Shown here: one piece after another, positions 44,069-55,969 of the stretch
Position numbering within the stretch: position 1 is the stretch's first letter
Layout of the letters: the number at the start of each line of letters is the position of its first letter
Source: Oscheius sp. JU75
Taxonomy: Eukaryota; Nematoda; Chromadorea; Rhabditida; Rhabditidae
Assembly (NCBI GenBank): GCA_037178855.1
Contig: JASJZC010000005.1
Span: forward strand, 9,672,001 to 9,736,000
Reading direction: 5' to 3'
DNA: 64,000 nt
The notes under the pieces: model-generated
What the model saw: only the letters and a program-made list of their open reading frames with translations
Databases searched by the model: none
Told to the model about the DNA's origin: nothing
Made by a program: the position numbers and the translations under genes

Positions 44069-44374
44069 CGTCTGAAAATTGAAAATATTCCGCTAAGCTA
44101 TAGTAAAGAACGCCGGTGGGCGAGATTAAAAGCAACGACTGGGCTAGGCATAGCTAGCCATTATGCATATCCGGGAATGGTCTCCTTCTCCCCACTTATC
44201 ACCCATATCTCGCTCCTATTTATCAATCTTTGAATGAGAATCTTTGACCTTCTCGAGGGCGCTTTCACATATGCAGCGGGGCGGGACTAAAAAAGTCCGA
44301 AAATATAGTGGACAGGCTGCGGATGCTTTTCAGTTTCTTCCCACGCGATCAAAGCCACCTGTCTTCTTTGACCA
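44069..44374. promoter_or_regulatory. Shared intergenic region of the head-to-head C6 pair
   Basis: A 306-bp stretch separates the two start codons, so promoters for both genes must lie here or overlap. A GAATGGTCTCCTTCTCCCC pyrimidine block is visible in the middle. No defined factor site is claimed. Confidence 0.5.
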
Positions 44375-45088
44375 ATGCTGCTTCTAGTTGCTTTGTTGTC
44401 CTGGTTCATCAAAGAGACCTTTCCTTGTGCTGCTACTGGAGGAGGAGGAACTGTCACAACTACAGCTGCTACAGTAACAACGACTGGAACTTGTGGCATT
44501 CCCTGTACGAAAGAGCAGGTCACACTGACTCCTGGCAGTGCAACTCCTGGTACTTTTACTCCTACTTCGTGAGTTTCAAGTAGACAGTTTTGGGGAATCC
44601 TGACACGGATTAAAACTTTCTACAGCTTCCGGATTGTCCACTGAAACCAGAAGTTGTCACAAGCAAAGTACTCTGTAAAGTTCAAAAGTTCACCTGCGAC
44701 AAAAGAGGACACTTAAAAAAGGGCCGACTCGCGATACATAAGAAAACTGACCGGCACTTACCGCTGCCGTAAAATGTTTCGGTTCGCGTAACGGTCACGG
44801 CAGTTAGTCCTCCCGATTAAATCCCAAACTCTCTCTTTCAGCACCTTCACCTGCCCAACTTTGACAGTTTCTTGCGATGCCGGTACAGGAAAAATCGCTT
44901 TCATGCAGTTCAATGTTGATGAAGGAGGACCGAGGGAGAATCAAGGAATGACTCAGGTTTTTGTGTAGTCCTAAGCATAATAGATGGGTTTTCAGGTAGT
45001 CACAGCTGTTTTAACGTGCATAAATAATCAGTGGACCTACGACAATGGTATTCGAGTTGTGAACGAGGTCAACTGTCTGGGTACCTAA
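44375..45088 (+). CDS. C6-domain secreted protein, paralogue
   Basis: Three exons (44375-44568, 44842-44956, 44996-45088) encode 133 residues with the same phases as the divergent neighbour. The signal peptide is MLLLVALLSWFIKETFPC..., followed by a Thr/Gly-rich stretch ending CGIPCTKEQVTLTPG. The C6 core is FTCPTLTVSCDAGTGKIAFM, then VVTAVLTCINNQWTYDNG and VVNEVNCLG. It ends six residues earlier than the paralogue. All introns here have normal TTTCAG acceptors. AATAAAAATAATAAA follows the stop. Function unknown, presumably extracellular. Confidence 0.8.
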
Positions 45089-45226
45089 TGGACACAAAAA
45101 TAAAAATAATAAACGTTTATTTTTTTCGTGGTTTTCTCGAAAAGGGTGGAATATTCTCAGCTGTACCGTCTTTGCGAATCAAAAGATATAGGAAGACAAA
45201 GAGATAAAGAGACAGAGAGACAGTGA

Positions 45227-46519
45227 CTAACTGTAAGCAGAGCTCGGATTGATTTCCGACACATGGCTGCTGGTTCGGGGTGGTTTGTAACAGAAGAACA
45301 CCTTCAGGAACAGATCCTTAGTGAATTTCCTGTAGGGAGCCATGAAATAGATACAGACGAGGGAGTTGACAAAAGGGTAGACAGCTACACACATAGAGAA
45401 AAAAATGAGCATCGGTTTTGATTGAATAGAGGAAATGTTCAAGTTTAAGCCAATGATTAGAGTTATCACGGGAAAAAAGATGGCAATAAAGGGGATGACA
45501 GCCTATAAAAAAAAACTTTGGCTATCTCTGTCTCTCTCACTATCACTAACTTACCTGTAACAACAGAACGAGAGTCAAACTTTGCTGCATCTTCAGAGTC
45601 TCCGTGGATAGGGAAGCTTGTGCTGCTCGGATGTGTCTATGCACTATATAGGAAAAGGAAACGTTGCAGCCCTCGCACACTAACAGCCATAAGACCTCGC
45701 CTGCGCCGGAAAGAATGACCATCGGATGTCCCAAATCAAAAGCAATGAAAGAAGTTGTATTGGGAAAAGCTGGTTCGGTAAGATTGTGTTTTTGGGCATA
45801 GGCCTTCAGGTCATCATACGATAAGGCATATGAAAAGGTGAGAAAAGTAAAGAATCCGCCAATAACAAGAGTAGAACTGAAGAAGATGATGAACCTGGAA
45901 AGTTGACCAGTGGGCAGAGGGTTGACAGTGTTACTGACATGGTTGTAAGATAATTCCTCAGAATCCCACCCATGTTCTTGAACACGAACATTCGATAGAT
46001 ACAACAGTCGTTGACAGACAGAATTGTAGTCCCTCCGAATGTGAGGGTAAGTACAAACTGAAATTTGGATGGCTCTTTTGTCTTCTTCTCTATGTTTCTC
46101 TGTCTCTCAATCTCTCAGTTTCTCCTTATCTCTAACACTTTTGTCTCTCTGTCTCTCTGTTTCACTGTCTCTTTGTCACTGTCTCTGAATCCTGCACCAA
46201 AAAATATCCTAACCACAATTTTCGCTCCAGTCATGCCAAAATACTTCATCAATCCTCTAACTTCCGCTCCGGGCAGTGGTACGATCAGATCCGGTATGAA
46301 GAGCCATTCGAGGAAGAAGCAAAACAAAAGATCAGTCACTCCTAACTTCATCATAGCCACTTTGAATTTGCCAAGAGAAAGTGGAGAGGCTCTCCAGATG
46401 ACCACAATTAGGTAGGCGGTGGTCAAAGTGGCAATGAAACTGAAGATATGAAAGGCGATAGTCAGAGGGGTGTCGAACATTATGTATGAGGGTAGAGTCG
46501 TCCGAAGCGGAGGGGGCAT
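45227..46519 (-). CDS. Serpentine chemoreceptor (Srh/Str superfamily), distant paralogue
   Basis: Four exons (46519 or 46480 to 46214, 46057-45939, 45894-45555, 45502-45227). The Met at 46480 aligns with the start of the paralogues and gives 333 residues; the upstream Met at 46519 gives 346. Exon 2 is 119 nt, exactly as in both close paralogues. Motifs are FDTPLTIAFHIFSF, ASPLSLGKFKVAMMKLGVTD, EWLFIPDLIVPLPGAEV, NDCCIYRMFVF, LSTETLKMQQSLTLVLLLQ, AVIPFIAIFFPVITLI, YPFVNSLVCIYFMAPYRKF. Seven hydrophobic segments are evident. An extra intron splits the exon that is single (631 nt) in the pair at 40155 and 58026. Probable chemosensory GPCR. Confidence 0.82.
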
Positions 46520-47114
46520 GCAGCTGGTTTGAAACTTCGTGAAAGACTAAAATGTAAGCAACAGGTGCATTTGGAGAAGGATATGTTGGGAAGACACTTA
46601 GACCGGGAGTGACAGTAACAGTATTTGGAACCTACTTCCTGAATTTTGTGGCAGGTTGTTACTGTTTGTAGTCCGTACTTCCTTTACCTCCTAACAACTG
46701 TCTCGTCCTCCACACACGTGTGCTTTCCACCGAAAAGGCTTGCGAACAGATTGATGGTCACAACGGATTGTACGGAAGTGATGGCGTACAAGTTCTAAAC
46801 ACGGGCGCTGCTGCAGAGGCAATACAATTTGTCAGGCTTTCATGGAGAGTGGTTTCAGAAGATCGTAAATAGAGGGAAAGATTTCTCGTTTTTTATTACA
46901 CAGATGTATAAGATCTTGTTATGAACTAAAACAGAATACTGTCTTCGGCTCCGAACAACCTCTCATAACTTCTTGACTCTTAGCAGCACTTCCGATTAAT
47001 CCAGGTCAAAAACTGTGAGCTAGAATAGAGATGTTGAGTCTGAAGAAGACTGTCACACGCTTATAGCAGTCAACTTCACGAGAATCCTAGCACAAAAAGC
47101 CACAGAATCCAAAA
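46520..47114. other. Divergent spacer between chemoreceptor and nuclear receptor
   Basis: No gene or recognisable repeat is seen. It must contain promoters in both directions. Confidence 0.4.
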
Positions 47115-49771
47115 GTGCACGAAGATCAGAAAACAAAACCCTCGGTCCTGTCTTCTAATACGAACTATTCGCCGAGTCATTTTCGGGTCGGGTTTGGGGA
47201 GAGACTTCCGCTGCAGCAGAGACAGAAAAGTCCAGCCGTCTGTTGCTACCGCCGACCCGCTCCCCCTAATCGACTGCCGTTCAGATCAGCCAACCCACTC
47301 GACTCTTTAACTAATTCTACCCCCTCTGACTCATCCCACCCCCTTCCTGACGAGGGATGCGAGACAGTAGTGAAGACGAGAAGCCGGTTGTGGCTAGAAG
47401 GTCCAAGAGTCTCTGTCGGAAAACCGTTAACTTTCAGAAAGAGACGGTCCAATAGTCTTCCAGCTCTTTACCATCGAACTAAAGTCGTTCAGGCTCGACA
47501 TTATTGCCCCAAAATCTGTGCAGTTTGTGGAAGAAAAGCTAACGGATACCATTATGAAGCTCCAACATGTTGCGGTTGCAAGGCATTCTTTAGGCGGATC
47601 ATCCTGGCACAGGTCTTCTATACCTGTGATCGAGAGGGAAGTTGTGTCATCACTTCAGGTTTGAGTCTTTTAAGGCGGTAACAGGTGAAGTTCAGAGAAC
47701 AGGGTCTTCTGTAGGTCTTGTCGCTTCGAGAAGTGTGTGGCAGTTGGGATGAATCCTCAAGGTAAGATGGAAGCTTGAGAGGACTCCTATTGAAAGAACG
47801 CAAATCCACCATCTAGATCAATCAGGATGCTGGGGTACAAACTACGGGTCTCGACATCGAGACTGCTTATCCTGGAAATTACTTATTGAGAAGTTTCCGG
47901 GTGTTCACCGCATAGTTTTCTAACGAGAATAGGGTCAAAAACCTTTCGCTCTTTATTTTTATATGGACCTATTGATATGTTACCAGTATCCAAAGATAAG
48001 CCGACTTCTGTATTGATGTTATCCAACAGTCGTCTGCAGCAATTGTAAAGACAAGTAGTTTATCCTGACCTAAATAGTCTCACCATATCGACAATGTATT
48101 GTCCAAGCTCTGCTCAAAAAATACAATAACAGTACATAGTATTTAGGCATTCGAACGGACGACAATCTCGAAGCTAATCCAGTAGTTCAACGAATAGCCG
48201 TGAGGAAGAGCAGTGAGGCTAGCACTTCTCGCGATACTGTAAGTCTCCGTATCCTCTTTTATCACAAATCTTTTAGCTCCCAGTCTATTTCTCTCCCTCT
48301 AAGGGTTTGAAAGTCTCTGGATTGATAGATACTCTCCTCAATTTTGAACTCGATAAGAAGATTGGCGGTAAACAAAGAAGGGACGTCGGGAAACGATTGG
48401 AAGTTATCAAGAAAACTGAAGATTTTAAGTTTTTGCAGGAGTATCTAGCGATTAGGTAAGTTACAATTGACATGGACAGTCCAGTTTCCAGTAAAATCCA
48501 TGCGGACAACGATCTGAAAGACTCTTTTGACTACATAACGCGTCATCCCGTTTTCTCTCCTCAGGACAAAAAAGATCAATCAGCCCTACTGAACCAGGAG
48601 ATCCTTCTTCTCTTCAATTTCCAACAAGCCTTTTTGCTCTTTGAACGGAAGGATGACTCAGTTGACAGGTAATTATTAAGAAAAAATAGTTACTAGGACG
48701 ACCCGTTCTGTTCTTTGCAACTCTCCCCCCGAAATTGACCGGTCGCGTGCAAAGGTCATGACGGGAATTCGTCGAAGTGACAGATCAACCCGCTGCCGAT
48801 TTTCAGCTCAAACCCGATTCGCAAAGTGATTGAGAGAAGCCTAATCGACCCAATTGAACGAATTGACATGAAACGGAAGGAGCACGTGCTGCTAAAGGCA
48901 TTGCTTCTTTGCCAAGCAGGTGAGTGGGGGTAGGGTGCAAGAGATCAACAGAACCGGGTGCATTCAGTTCCTGACTGCAGTAAGCCTTTACTTTTCCATG
49001 TTCGATGGCTCGAAATCCAAAAAGCATCTAACTCCTAGAGAAAGAAAATTATAAGTTTGGAAACTGCTCGTTGGATTATCTAGAATTTGATTCGTGACGA
49101 GAGTCAAGATTCAAAATTGGCGCTTTCATTGATTTCATACTTTTCTGTTGGTTACGTACAGTTACTTACATTCAGGAACAGTGAAGTAAAAAGCTGGGCG
49201 TTAAGAGGAGGAGTGTCAAATTCTAGAGCTACCTAAGAGTCTAAATCCTGTCGAAACTATCATCTAGACAGACCTTGTTCACAATGAAAATCCAATACAC
49301 TCACATATTTCAGTTCTGTAAAATGTGTAAAAATGAAGAGACATCTAGCAAGTTCTGACAAGAGACATTGATCGAAAGAGTTGTAAGCTACAGTTAGATA
49401 GAAGGCAATGCAAAGCTCGGGAAGATGGTTACAGTGACTCCAAAAGCTTAGCTTAAATGCACTATGCCATAATCTATAAAACTTTCTTTTTAGATCTTTC
49501 TACTCTCTCAAACGAGTCCAAAGCAGCTCTGGAAGAACACAAACTCGCGCTGGCAAGAGCTTTGTTCAGTCACTGCTTAACAGAAGAGTATGGTATTCTT
49601 TAATGAAGTACCACAACTACTTTCAGTGAATCCACCGGACCATCGAGATTTGTAAACTTGCTCTCTGTCATGAACACTGTCATTGGTCTCACTGCTCTAC
49701 AAAAAGATATGCTGTTCTACCTCAAGATGACTGTCCCTGTAAAAGAAGAACCAATAGATCCAGACTACTGA
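47115..49771 (+). CDS. Nuclear hormone receptor (paralogue C)
   Basis: Eight exons (47115-47658, 47696-47761, 48147-48238, 48277-48455, 48492-48668, 48807-48919, 49494-49587, 49627-49771) encode 469 residues with consistent phases. About 133 residues of Ser/Pro/Arg-rich N-terminal sequence precede the DNA-binding domain: CAVCGRKANGYHYE, APTCCGCKAFFRRII, CDREGSC, then CRSCRFEKCVAVGMNPQG. The finger spacing is canonical, unlike receptors A and B. The ligand-binding region is recognisable mainly by its match to the next gene: LLNQEILLLFNFQQAFLLFE, HVLLKALLLCQADLSTLSNE, LARALFSHCL, GPSRFVNLLSVMNTVIGL. The C-terminus VKEEPIDPDY looks like a sumoylation or activation tail. A shorter N-terminus is possible because the exact start was chosen as the first in-frame Met. 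Confidence 0.85.
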
Positions 49772-52593
49772 TATTGGGTACATTAGACGAGGAAGACCCG
49801 AGATTGTTCCAGATTGTGAATAAATGTTTCTAGTTGCGACTTCTACGGGAATGTTAAATGGCACAAATAGAGCATGATAATTTCATGCAAGAGACAATCA
49901 AACACGAAACTATCACGGAACGTGTGATTCCAGACACTAGTTCATTCTGATTTCACTTGACAACTCAATGTGATAAGGAAGCACCGAGGTACCATAGGCA
50001 GAACAGAGTCTGTCAGCTATACCTTCCAAGAATTATCCTACCTTCACAAGAGGCGTCTGCGACACAAGTCAACTCTAATCTGGGCCAAGATTTGACAATG
50101 TTTGTTACCTTTTCTGTCAAGACAAGTCAAGACCAGCAAGAAAAAACCTTTTTTTGAGTTGGCTAGTTACAGTTTTGATTGCTTTTTTGAAAAAAAGGAA
50201 GGTATTACTTTTGCTCCTTGGAGAGTTCTTTGCAATGGACGACTCGGAATATAGTATCATCTTCGGAGGGCTACGAGCGGGGTAGGAGGCATAGGTATTT
50301 TTTCTGCTTTCCCTTATGGCTTCAGAGAGTCTCTTAATATTGTGGAGACTTCAATTTTTTAGTCGTCAATTTAGACTTTTTTTTGGTTCTCTCTTAATGC
50401 TTGCCTTCTGTCTGTCTGAAATTTGAAAAAAGTAGCCTAACAAGGTTTTCACGAGAATACGGAAAGATAGAAAGACTTGTTGGACTAAAACAAGGAACCA
50501 TACTGTTACTGTAGCTTTCTAAGAGATCGAGTAACAAATCAACTTTTTTCAAAAGAGAACAAACTGTTTGCTCACGGAAGATGGCTACTGCTACGATAGA
50601 CAAGCCACAGTGACAAGACTCTTCGAAACACGACTAGAGAAATCCAGAAGTTGAAAAGTCACTGAGCAGACATTCAACGCATAAGTATCATCACGTGTTT
50701 CATGAACAGCATTGCTAGTCTTGTCATTTCTCACTGCTTCATTCGATTTGAACATTTTCACGAGAAAATGGCACTTAAAAACTGTCTTCAAGACAAGTCT
50801 TCTGCGATTCAAGCACTTTCCGAAAGGTATAGTCTACCCCTTTCTACCGTATCCCCTCTACCCACGCTCTGTGATCACCTATCCTTGCAGCCGATTGCAG
50901 CTAGCGCTCCGGATCAGGGGTTCAGTCCCCCTTGGACCAATGAGTCATGCTTCCGAAGACAACATCAGTGCCAGATCATTTTTAGATCGTTCTTGCACGA
51001 GTCGGCGGGCTGTCCGATTTGGTCAGTTCGGCAAGTCAGTCCGGGTTCGGGCACACGACCCAATCCTACCCGGCGCTCGCTTGCTGCTGCTACACTCTCT
51101 CAGTCGCGTGCTACCTGCTGCGCGACTATCACTTTGACAGAGTGAGAGACCAGACAAGTCTTGATCAGAGAACGCCGGTCGAGTCTGTGCGAGTTTCAGA
51201 AGAGAATGGTAGTCAGATCCCAGTGGAAACCCAATAGTATTTTCTCTTACCGTATCTCTTGAATTCCCTACCTTCCCGCCAATTCACTGATATATTACAG
51301 AACCAGCTCCAGAGCCTCTGAAACACAAGAAGAAGACCTCAAGAAGTCTCAACCAAAGTACTGAGAAGAAAATTGAATGACTCTCCTCATCCAAGAAGCC
51401 GTCATTATGCAAAAGAGCAGGTAAGACTTTCCTAATTTCTTGAACCTGTGCGCACAGCGTGACCACGAATCTATCCATACAATGTGGGATCAAAGTCGAC
51501 AGGTCATTTCGTCGTAAATTTGAGACATAGAACCTTCCCAAAAGGTGTTCAAAACACCAAATGTCTGATGGTTCGAAATATGAGGGAGCTTTTTGAGGCT
51601 TGGGACCTGCTTACTTGCACAATTAGCAGCAGGGATTATGTATTCTGCCAAGTTTGTCTTGAGTCACTGATCTGTTTTAGTAAACGTATTAAACCGGCTC
51701 GGTTAAGTAGTGGCTTCTTCTTAAGAAAACGTCGTACATACAGGCAGGTTTTGGAATACAAAGAAGTCACCAAAGGCTTTGTCAACAAGGATCAGCTGCT
51801 AAAAATGCTGCTGCGAAAAGAAACTTTTTAGATGCCGATAAATTGGAGTACTTGGCGCCTTTTTTGGCACGCTTCATATGATAATCGCGTACTCTATCGT
51901 TTCTTTCTGTTACTAATTTCGCCAAGTATGTAAGAATGTCAGCCATTGTTGTTTTAAAGGCAATGGTCAGCTGTCAAGTGGAGGAAAAGGTAGAGCTTCA
52001 AACGCGCATCGTTTAACAAAACCACAGTGGGCATATTGGTACTTGTCAAAGGGGCAGAGATCGTAAAAATGCGTTCTTCTGATTCCCAGAAACAAGTGCT
52101 TAATTTTGCCGGCTTTCTGGATTTTTATTGGTACTAGCTTAGTTTGCAAACCCTTTTCTCTGAAATCGATTGAGTCCAGCTGACTAGGACAGCCCTTAGC
52201 AAGTCCTAGAGCGAGATACGGTGGATTGTGTGGGTGTTCGCCCTGGATTACGCCCAGAAAAATGTCTTTATGGCTAGATCCTTGCTCAGAAATGTAGGTA
52301 TTTACGCTCTCTGACTCACAGATTGTAATCTTGCACAATATTGTGGATCTTTAGAAGATCTTTTGTAACAATGACTCACGCAAAACCGAATGCGTGGGCT
52401 AGCATAACCGTTTCCCTAAAATGATTTCAGAGTTATCAGCGAATAAACGGTCTTTCTAAAACAATAACAGGCCTGTTTTCCATCCGGGCGCCTACACATG
52501 TTCATCGAACTGTACTCTCTTCAAGTGTGGTCTCTCGCGCAGAGAGAGGGAGAGAGACGGGTCACAGTGGGGGGAGACTAATAAAGAGCAAAA
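49772..52593. other. Spacer between tandem nuclear receptors
   Basis: No complete gene is supported. A frame at about 51000-51237 reads SYPALACCCYTLSVACYLLR and RTPVESVRVSEENGSQIPVE, possibly one exon of a membrane protein. A minus-strand frame at 52338-51967 (123 codons) reads KLVPIKIQKAGKIKHLFLGI and HCGFVKRCAFEALPFPPLDS and looks protein-like, but has no splice partner or known family. Confidence 0.35.
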
Positions 52594-54826
52594 ATGATTT
52601 GCCGACCCAGGTCTCTTCCTTTGAGTCATTCTGATTCATTTGTCATGAGAGTTTACAGTCCGACTCTGAAGCCCAAGAGCCTGCGACACATCTGTCCGAC
52701 TACGTGTGCTGTTTGTGGGAGGAAGGCCAATGGATACCATTATGAAGTGAGTGAAGACAGAGAGACAGTGAGACAGGGAGTCAGAGAGACAATCCATATC
52801 ATTTTCTCATTGCACCAATTCATCGCTGCAACTTTTTGATTCGTCTTTCTGTTTGTCAGTTTGAACCGGAACGACTCACATTAGGACACGCGCGCTCGGG
52901 TCGACAGCACTTCTTCCCGCGGGTCTGTTCGCCCAGTCTTCCCATCATCGATGAGACACTTTGGTGAACGGTTGTCCTGTTTTGACTTACCGGAAAGAAA
53001 TCAAAAGGACATAGTTTTGCAGGCACCTTCCTGTACCGGCTGCAAAACTTTCTTCAGGAGGATTGTGGTTTCACAAGCAGGTTTGAGCTGTCTAAAGGAG
53101 GGAAACTGTGTTACGGATTATGGTGAGTTTTAGGAACTGAGCGAGTATGGGAAAGAAAGGTCCGAAAACAAGCAAATGGGTAGCCAGTGTAACAATATCG
53201 TAGCGACTAATTGATAGAGATCAGGAGCAGGGTGAAACTGATGTCTCTTTGTCTCTTCTCCTCTTTGCCTATACAAATTTATTCAGAACTTGGCAACTTC
53301 TGCCGGTCCTGCCGCTTCGACAAATGTATCTTCGTTGGCATGAATCCTCAAGGTTCGTTCTGTTTCATTTCTTGAACTGATCCCCTGTTTAGGAATCAGA
53401 ATAGCTGATGGTCTCGACCAGAACACAGTTATCAAAAGAATCTTAGACAGAAGTGACAGTAACAGAAGTTCCTCCCAGACTCCAGAATCTGTCACTATCA
53501 TTGCTGAAGCAGAAAAGCTGATTGACAGACTGCTTCTGTTTGAGGATCTCATCACCAAAGAGAGAGTCAAGGGAGAGTATCGCTTCGCCTCGGTCAAGAA
53601 TTTCATCAGAAGAAATGGGAGCCCTTCCAGCCTCCATGGACAGACAGAGTACATTTCCGAAGAGTTCTGGCAAATTGTTGCACCTTTCCAAACGTAAGAT
53701 GCTCTAAAAACTTTCCGTACAGAAAGTGTTTAGACAGAAGGAACTGTCCCTCTCTGATATCCTGTCAGGTCTTGTTTACGCCACCCTGTTCTCATTCTTT
53801 GAGAGACTGGATGAGAAAGACAAAACTGTGCTTCTGAAACATGGAGCGCTGCTGGTCTTCAACTTTGTTCAAGCTTATGAGTACTACAGAAGTAGGAGGG
53901 AAGAGCGTGATGAGGACATGGAGGTCGATAGTCCGTAAGTTCATGTTTCGAATTGGATGATCATCAAGGACCTCTAACAGTGTAACGGCACTGAAAGTCC
54001 CGATGGATACTATCTCTTTGGTAACGATTGCAATTGAGAATACTAGAGTCTCGTCTTCAATATTGATTTCTGTTTCTAGACCACCCATTATGACTTCAAA
54101 AATTTATGAACTGAAAAGTTGATTAGAGCCGCGATGCTTTCTAAAATTCCGTCTGAAGGTTTTCTTACCAAAGGTACTCTTGGTTTCAAAAGGCTGTTGA
54201 GTGAGGCAGAAATATGGCGAACACATCAAAGTTCTTAACAACGCTAATTCTCAAAATGACTCAAAACCCGAATTCTACCATACTTCTATTCCCAGTCCAC
54301 TAAGATCACGACCAATTCCCCCTCCAGCACACAATTTGACCAACAGACTGATATTTTGATACTCGCGCTCCTTCTCTCCAAGTTCGGCCTACAAACAGAG
54401 TGATGCGAATAGATCAACACCAATTTCAGAACCAGTCCCCTGGCCGAGAAGCTTCGTAGCCAAGTCATCGAGCCAATTTGTCGATTGAAAATCAATCACA
54501 AGGAGTTTGTTCTTCTGAAGGCACTTCTCCTCTGCAATGCCAGTCTTCCCGATCTGTCTGATGAAGGATGGACACTGATTCAGGAAGAGAAAGACAAATT
54601 GTCCAGTGCACTCTTCAATCACTGTCTGCTTGCAAAGTATGTGTTGTCCAAAGCTTTATAAAATCAAGGCTTCAGTGAATCCAATGGCCCAGCCAGATTT
54701 GGTGCCTGTTTAGCCGTGGTCAATTCCCTTCAGGCCATCACAAAACTTCAAAAGGATGTGCTTCTTCTCTCAAGGAATGACTTGACGGGTGGAGGTGGTA
54801 TCCTAGAAGAAGTGATCAATCATTGA
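52594..54826 (+). CDS. Nuclear hormone receptor (paralogue D)
   Basis: Seven exons (52594-52746, 53023-53122, 53287-53352, 53393-53693, 53734-53934, 54430-54636, 54676-54826) encode 392 residues. The DNA-binding domain is split after CAVCGRKANGYHYE and continues APSCTGCKTFFRRIVV, CLKEGNC, ELGNFCRSCRFDKCIFVGMN. The 66-nt exon that closes the domain has the same length and phase as in receptor C. The ligand-binding region contains ILSGLVYATLFSFFERLDEK, LLVFNFVQAYEYY, FVLLKALLLCNASLPDLSDE, LFNHCL and GPARFGACLAVVNSLQAI. It merges two exons that are separate in receptor C. The P-box, CTGCKTFF, differs from the other three receptors, suggesting different DNA specificity. AATAAA lies about 40 bp after the stop. 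Confidence 0.87.
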
Positions 54827-54984
54827 CAAGTTTGTTAAGGACAGAGTTCAAAACATATTTATTTGGAATAAAGAGTAGAGAGTACAAAAGTGACTGACCA
54901 TCGAAAGAAAACAGTGTAAATGGAAAAGTGTATTAACTGGCCCCAAAATGTAATTGAATCGTAGTTAATCGAGGTGCAAAACCA

Positions 54985-55802
54985 TCAGGCATTCTTTACA
55001 CAGGCCGGAGTGGAAGCAGCACAAAAGAAGATTAAGATGGTACAGGAGCCAGCCTGCATCTCACAATGGTAGCCTCTGCCACACCAAATTGAACGACAGC
55101 TTTCTGAAAAAATACTGTCAAGACTGTTAAATTTGATCTTACGCGGAGTTCCGATAGGGAAGTCATCATCGTGATGGTGTTTATGCCAACGCTCGTTAGC
55201 TTCATACTCTCCAGTCATAGTGGTCGAGTTTTCTCCTTCTGTTGCAGTGATGACAGTTGTTGGAGCTGCTTGACAAGAAGTGGCTGCAAAAAATTCAGTC
55301 TTCTGATGCTCAACTGTTGTTCAGTCATTGAAGTTACTGTGAGATTCTTTTATGGAATAGGCCGTATCCCCCTACAACCACTGTAACCTATCCTAAGATT
55401 GACTGTCTTCCTGTCACAATATCCGGATCAAAACTTTGTCGTAGCGTATTTACTGAGTAATTTGGTAAGAACCTGCTTCTGTCATGACATTATCCAAACC
55501 ACACTTTGTCATCACATGCGCTACAGCCAGACTGGTCTTCGACGAGTTCGAAAGCGAATTGTAGAGATTTTGGCGATACAGCTCCAATTTTTAGACCAGT
55601 TGTTTTATGCCAAAGCCTGTACATATCATCTAAGCGAACACCCGAAGGTCTGGTTTAACTACGACTTGTTAATTAAATCTCACCCTTTCCAGATGCACCG
55701 TTCTTTAGATGTGAATAAAAGCCATACGTGTGCCTCTTAAGAGCCGCAAAATTTTAAAAGGAAACTCTTACCCAGGAGGAGAAGCAGTACACAGATGAGC
55801 AT
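54985..55802 (-). CDS. Small secreted Cys/His-rich protein
   Basis: Three exons (55802-55772, 55283-55143, 55103-54985) encode 96 residues in one frame. The first exon is almost only the signal peptide, MLICVLLLLLG. The mature part has a Thr-rich stretch, then a histidine/aspartate cluster, HKHHHDDD, which could bind metal. The C-terminal module, CRSIWCGRGYHCEMQAGSC, continues to CAASTPACVKNA. This spacing of Cys (C..., C..G..C....G.C......C....P.C) recalls the short Cys-rich domains of secreted nematode proteins and antistasin-type inhibitors. The assignment is only by pattern. Intron 1 is 488 bp and carries unrelated open frames. It converges with nuclear receptor D, 158 bp away. Confidence 0.7.
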
Positions 55803-55969
55803 GTTGTTATGTTCTTCCACACTCAACCCCTCTGTCTCATTATATATAGGTCTGCCTACCGGCAATGATTAGTCAAACCCTATGCTAATCGTTGTTTTTG
55901 CCTCTGGGACCCTGTTTTGGTACCACACACCACATCACACATTCTTTACTTTTCTGTTCATTTCACTTA

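Noticed and set aside
50702-51145. Overlapping plus-strand open frames of about 140 codons
   Set aside because: Two frames overlap over most of their length, neither shows family motifs, and the composition is Ser/Arg/Leu-rich as expected by chance. Only a possible membrane-type exon near 51.0-51.2 kb in the third frame is worth keeping in mind.
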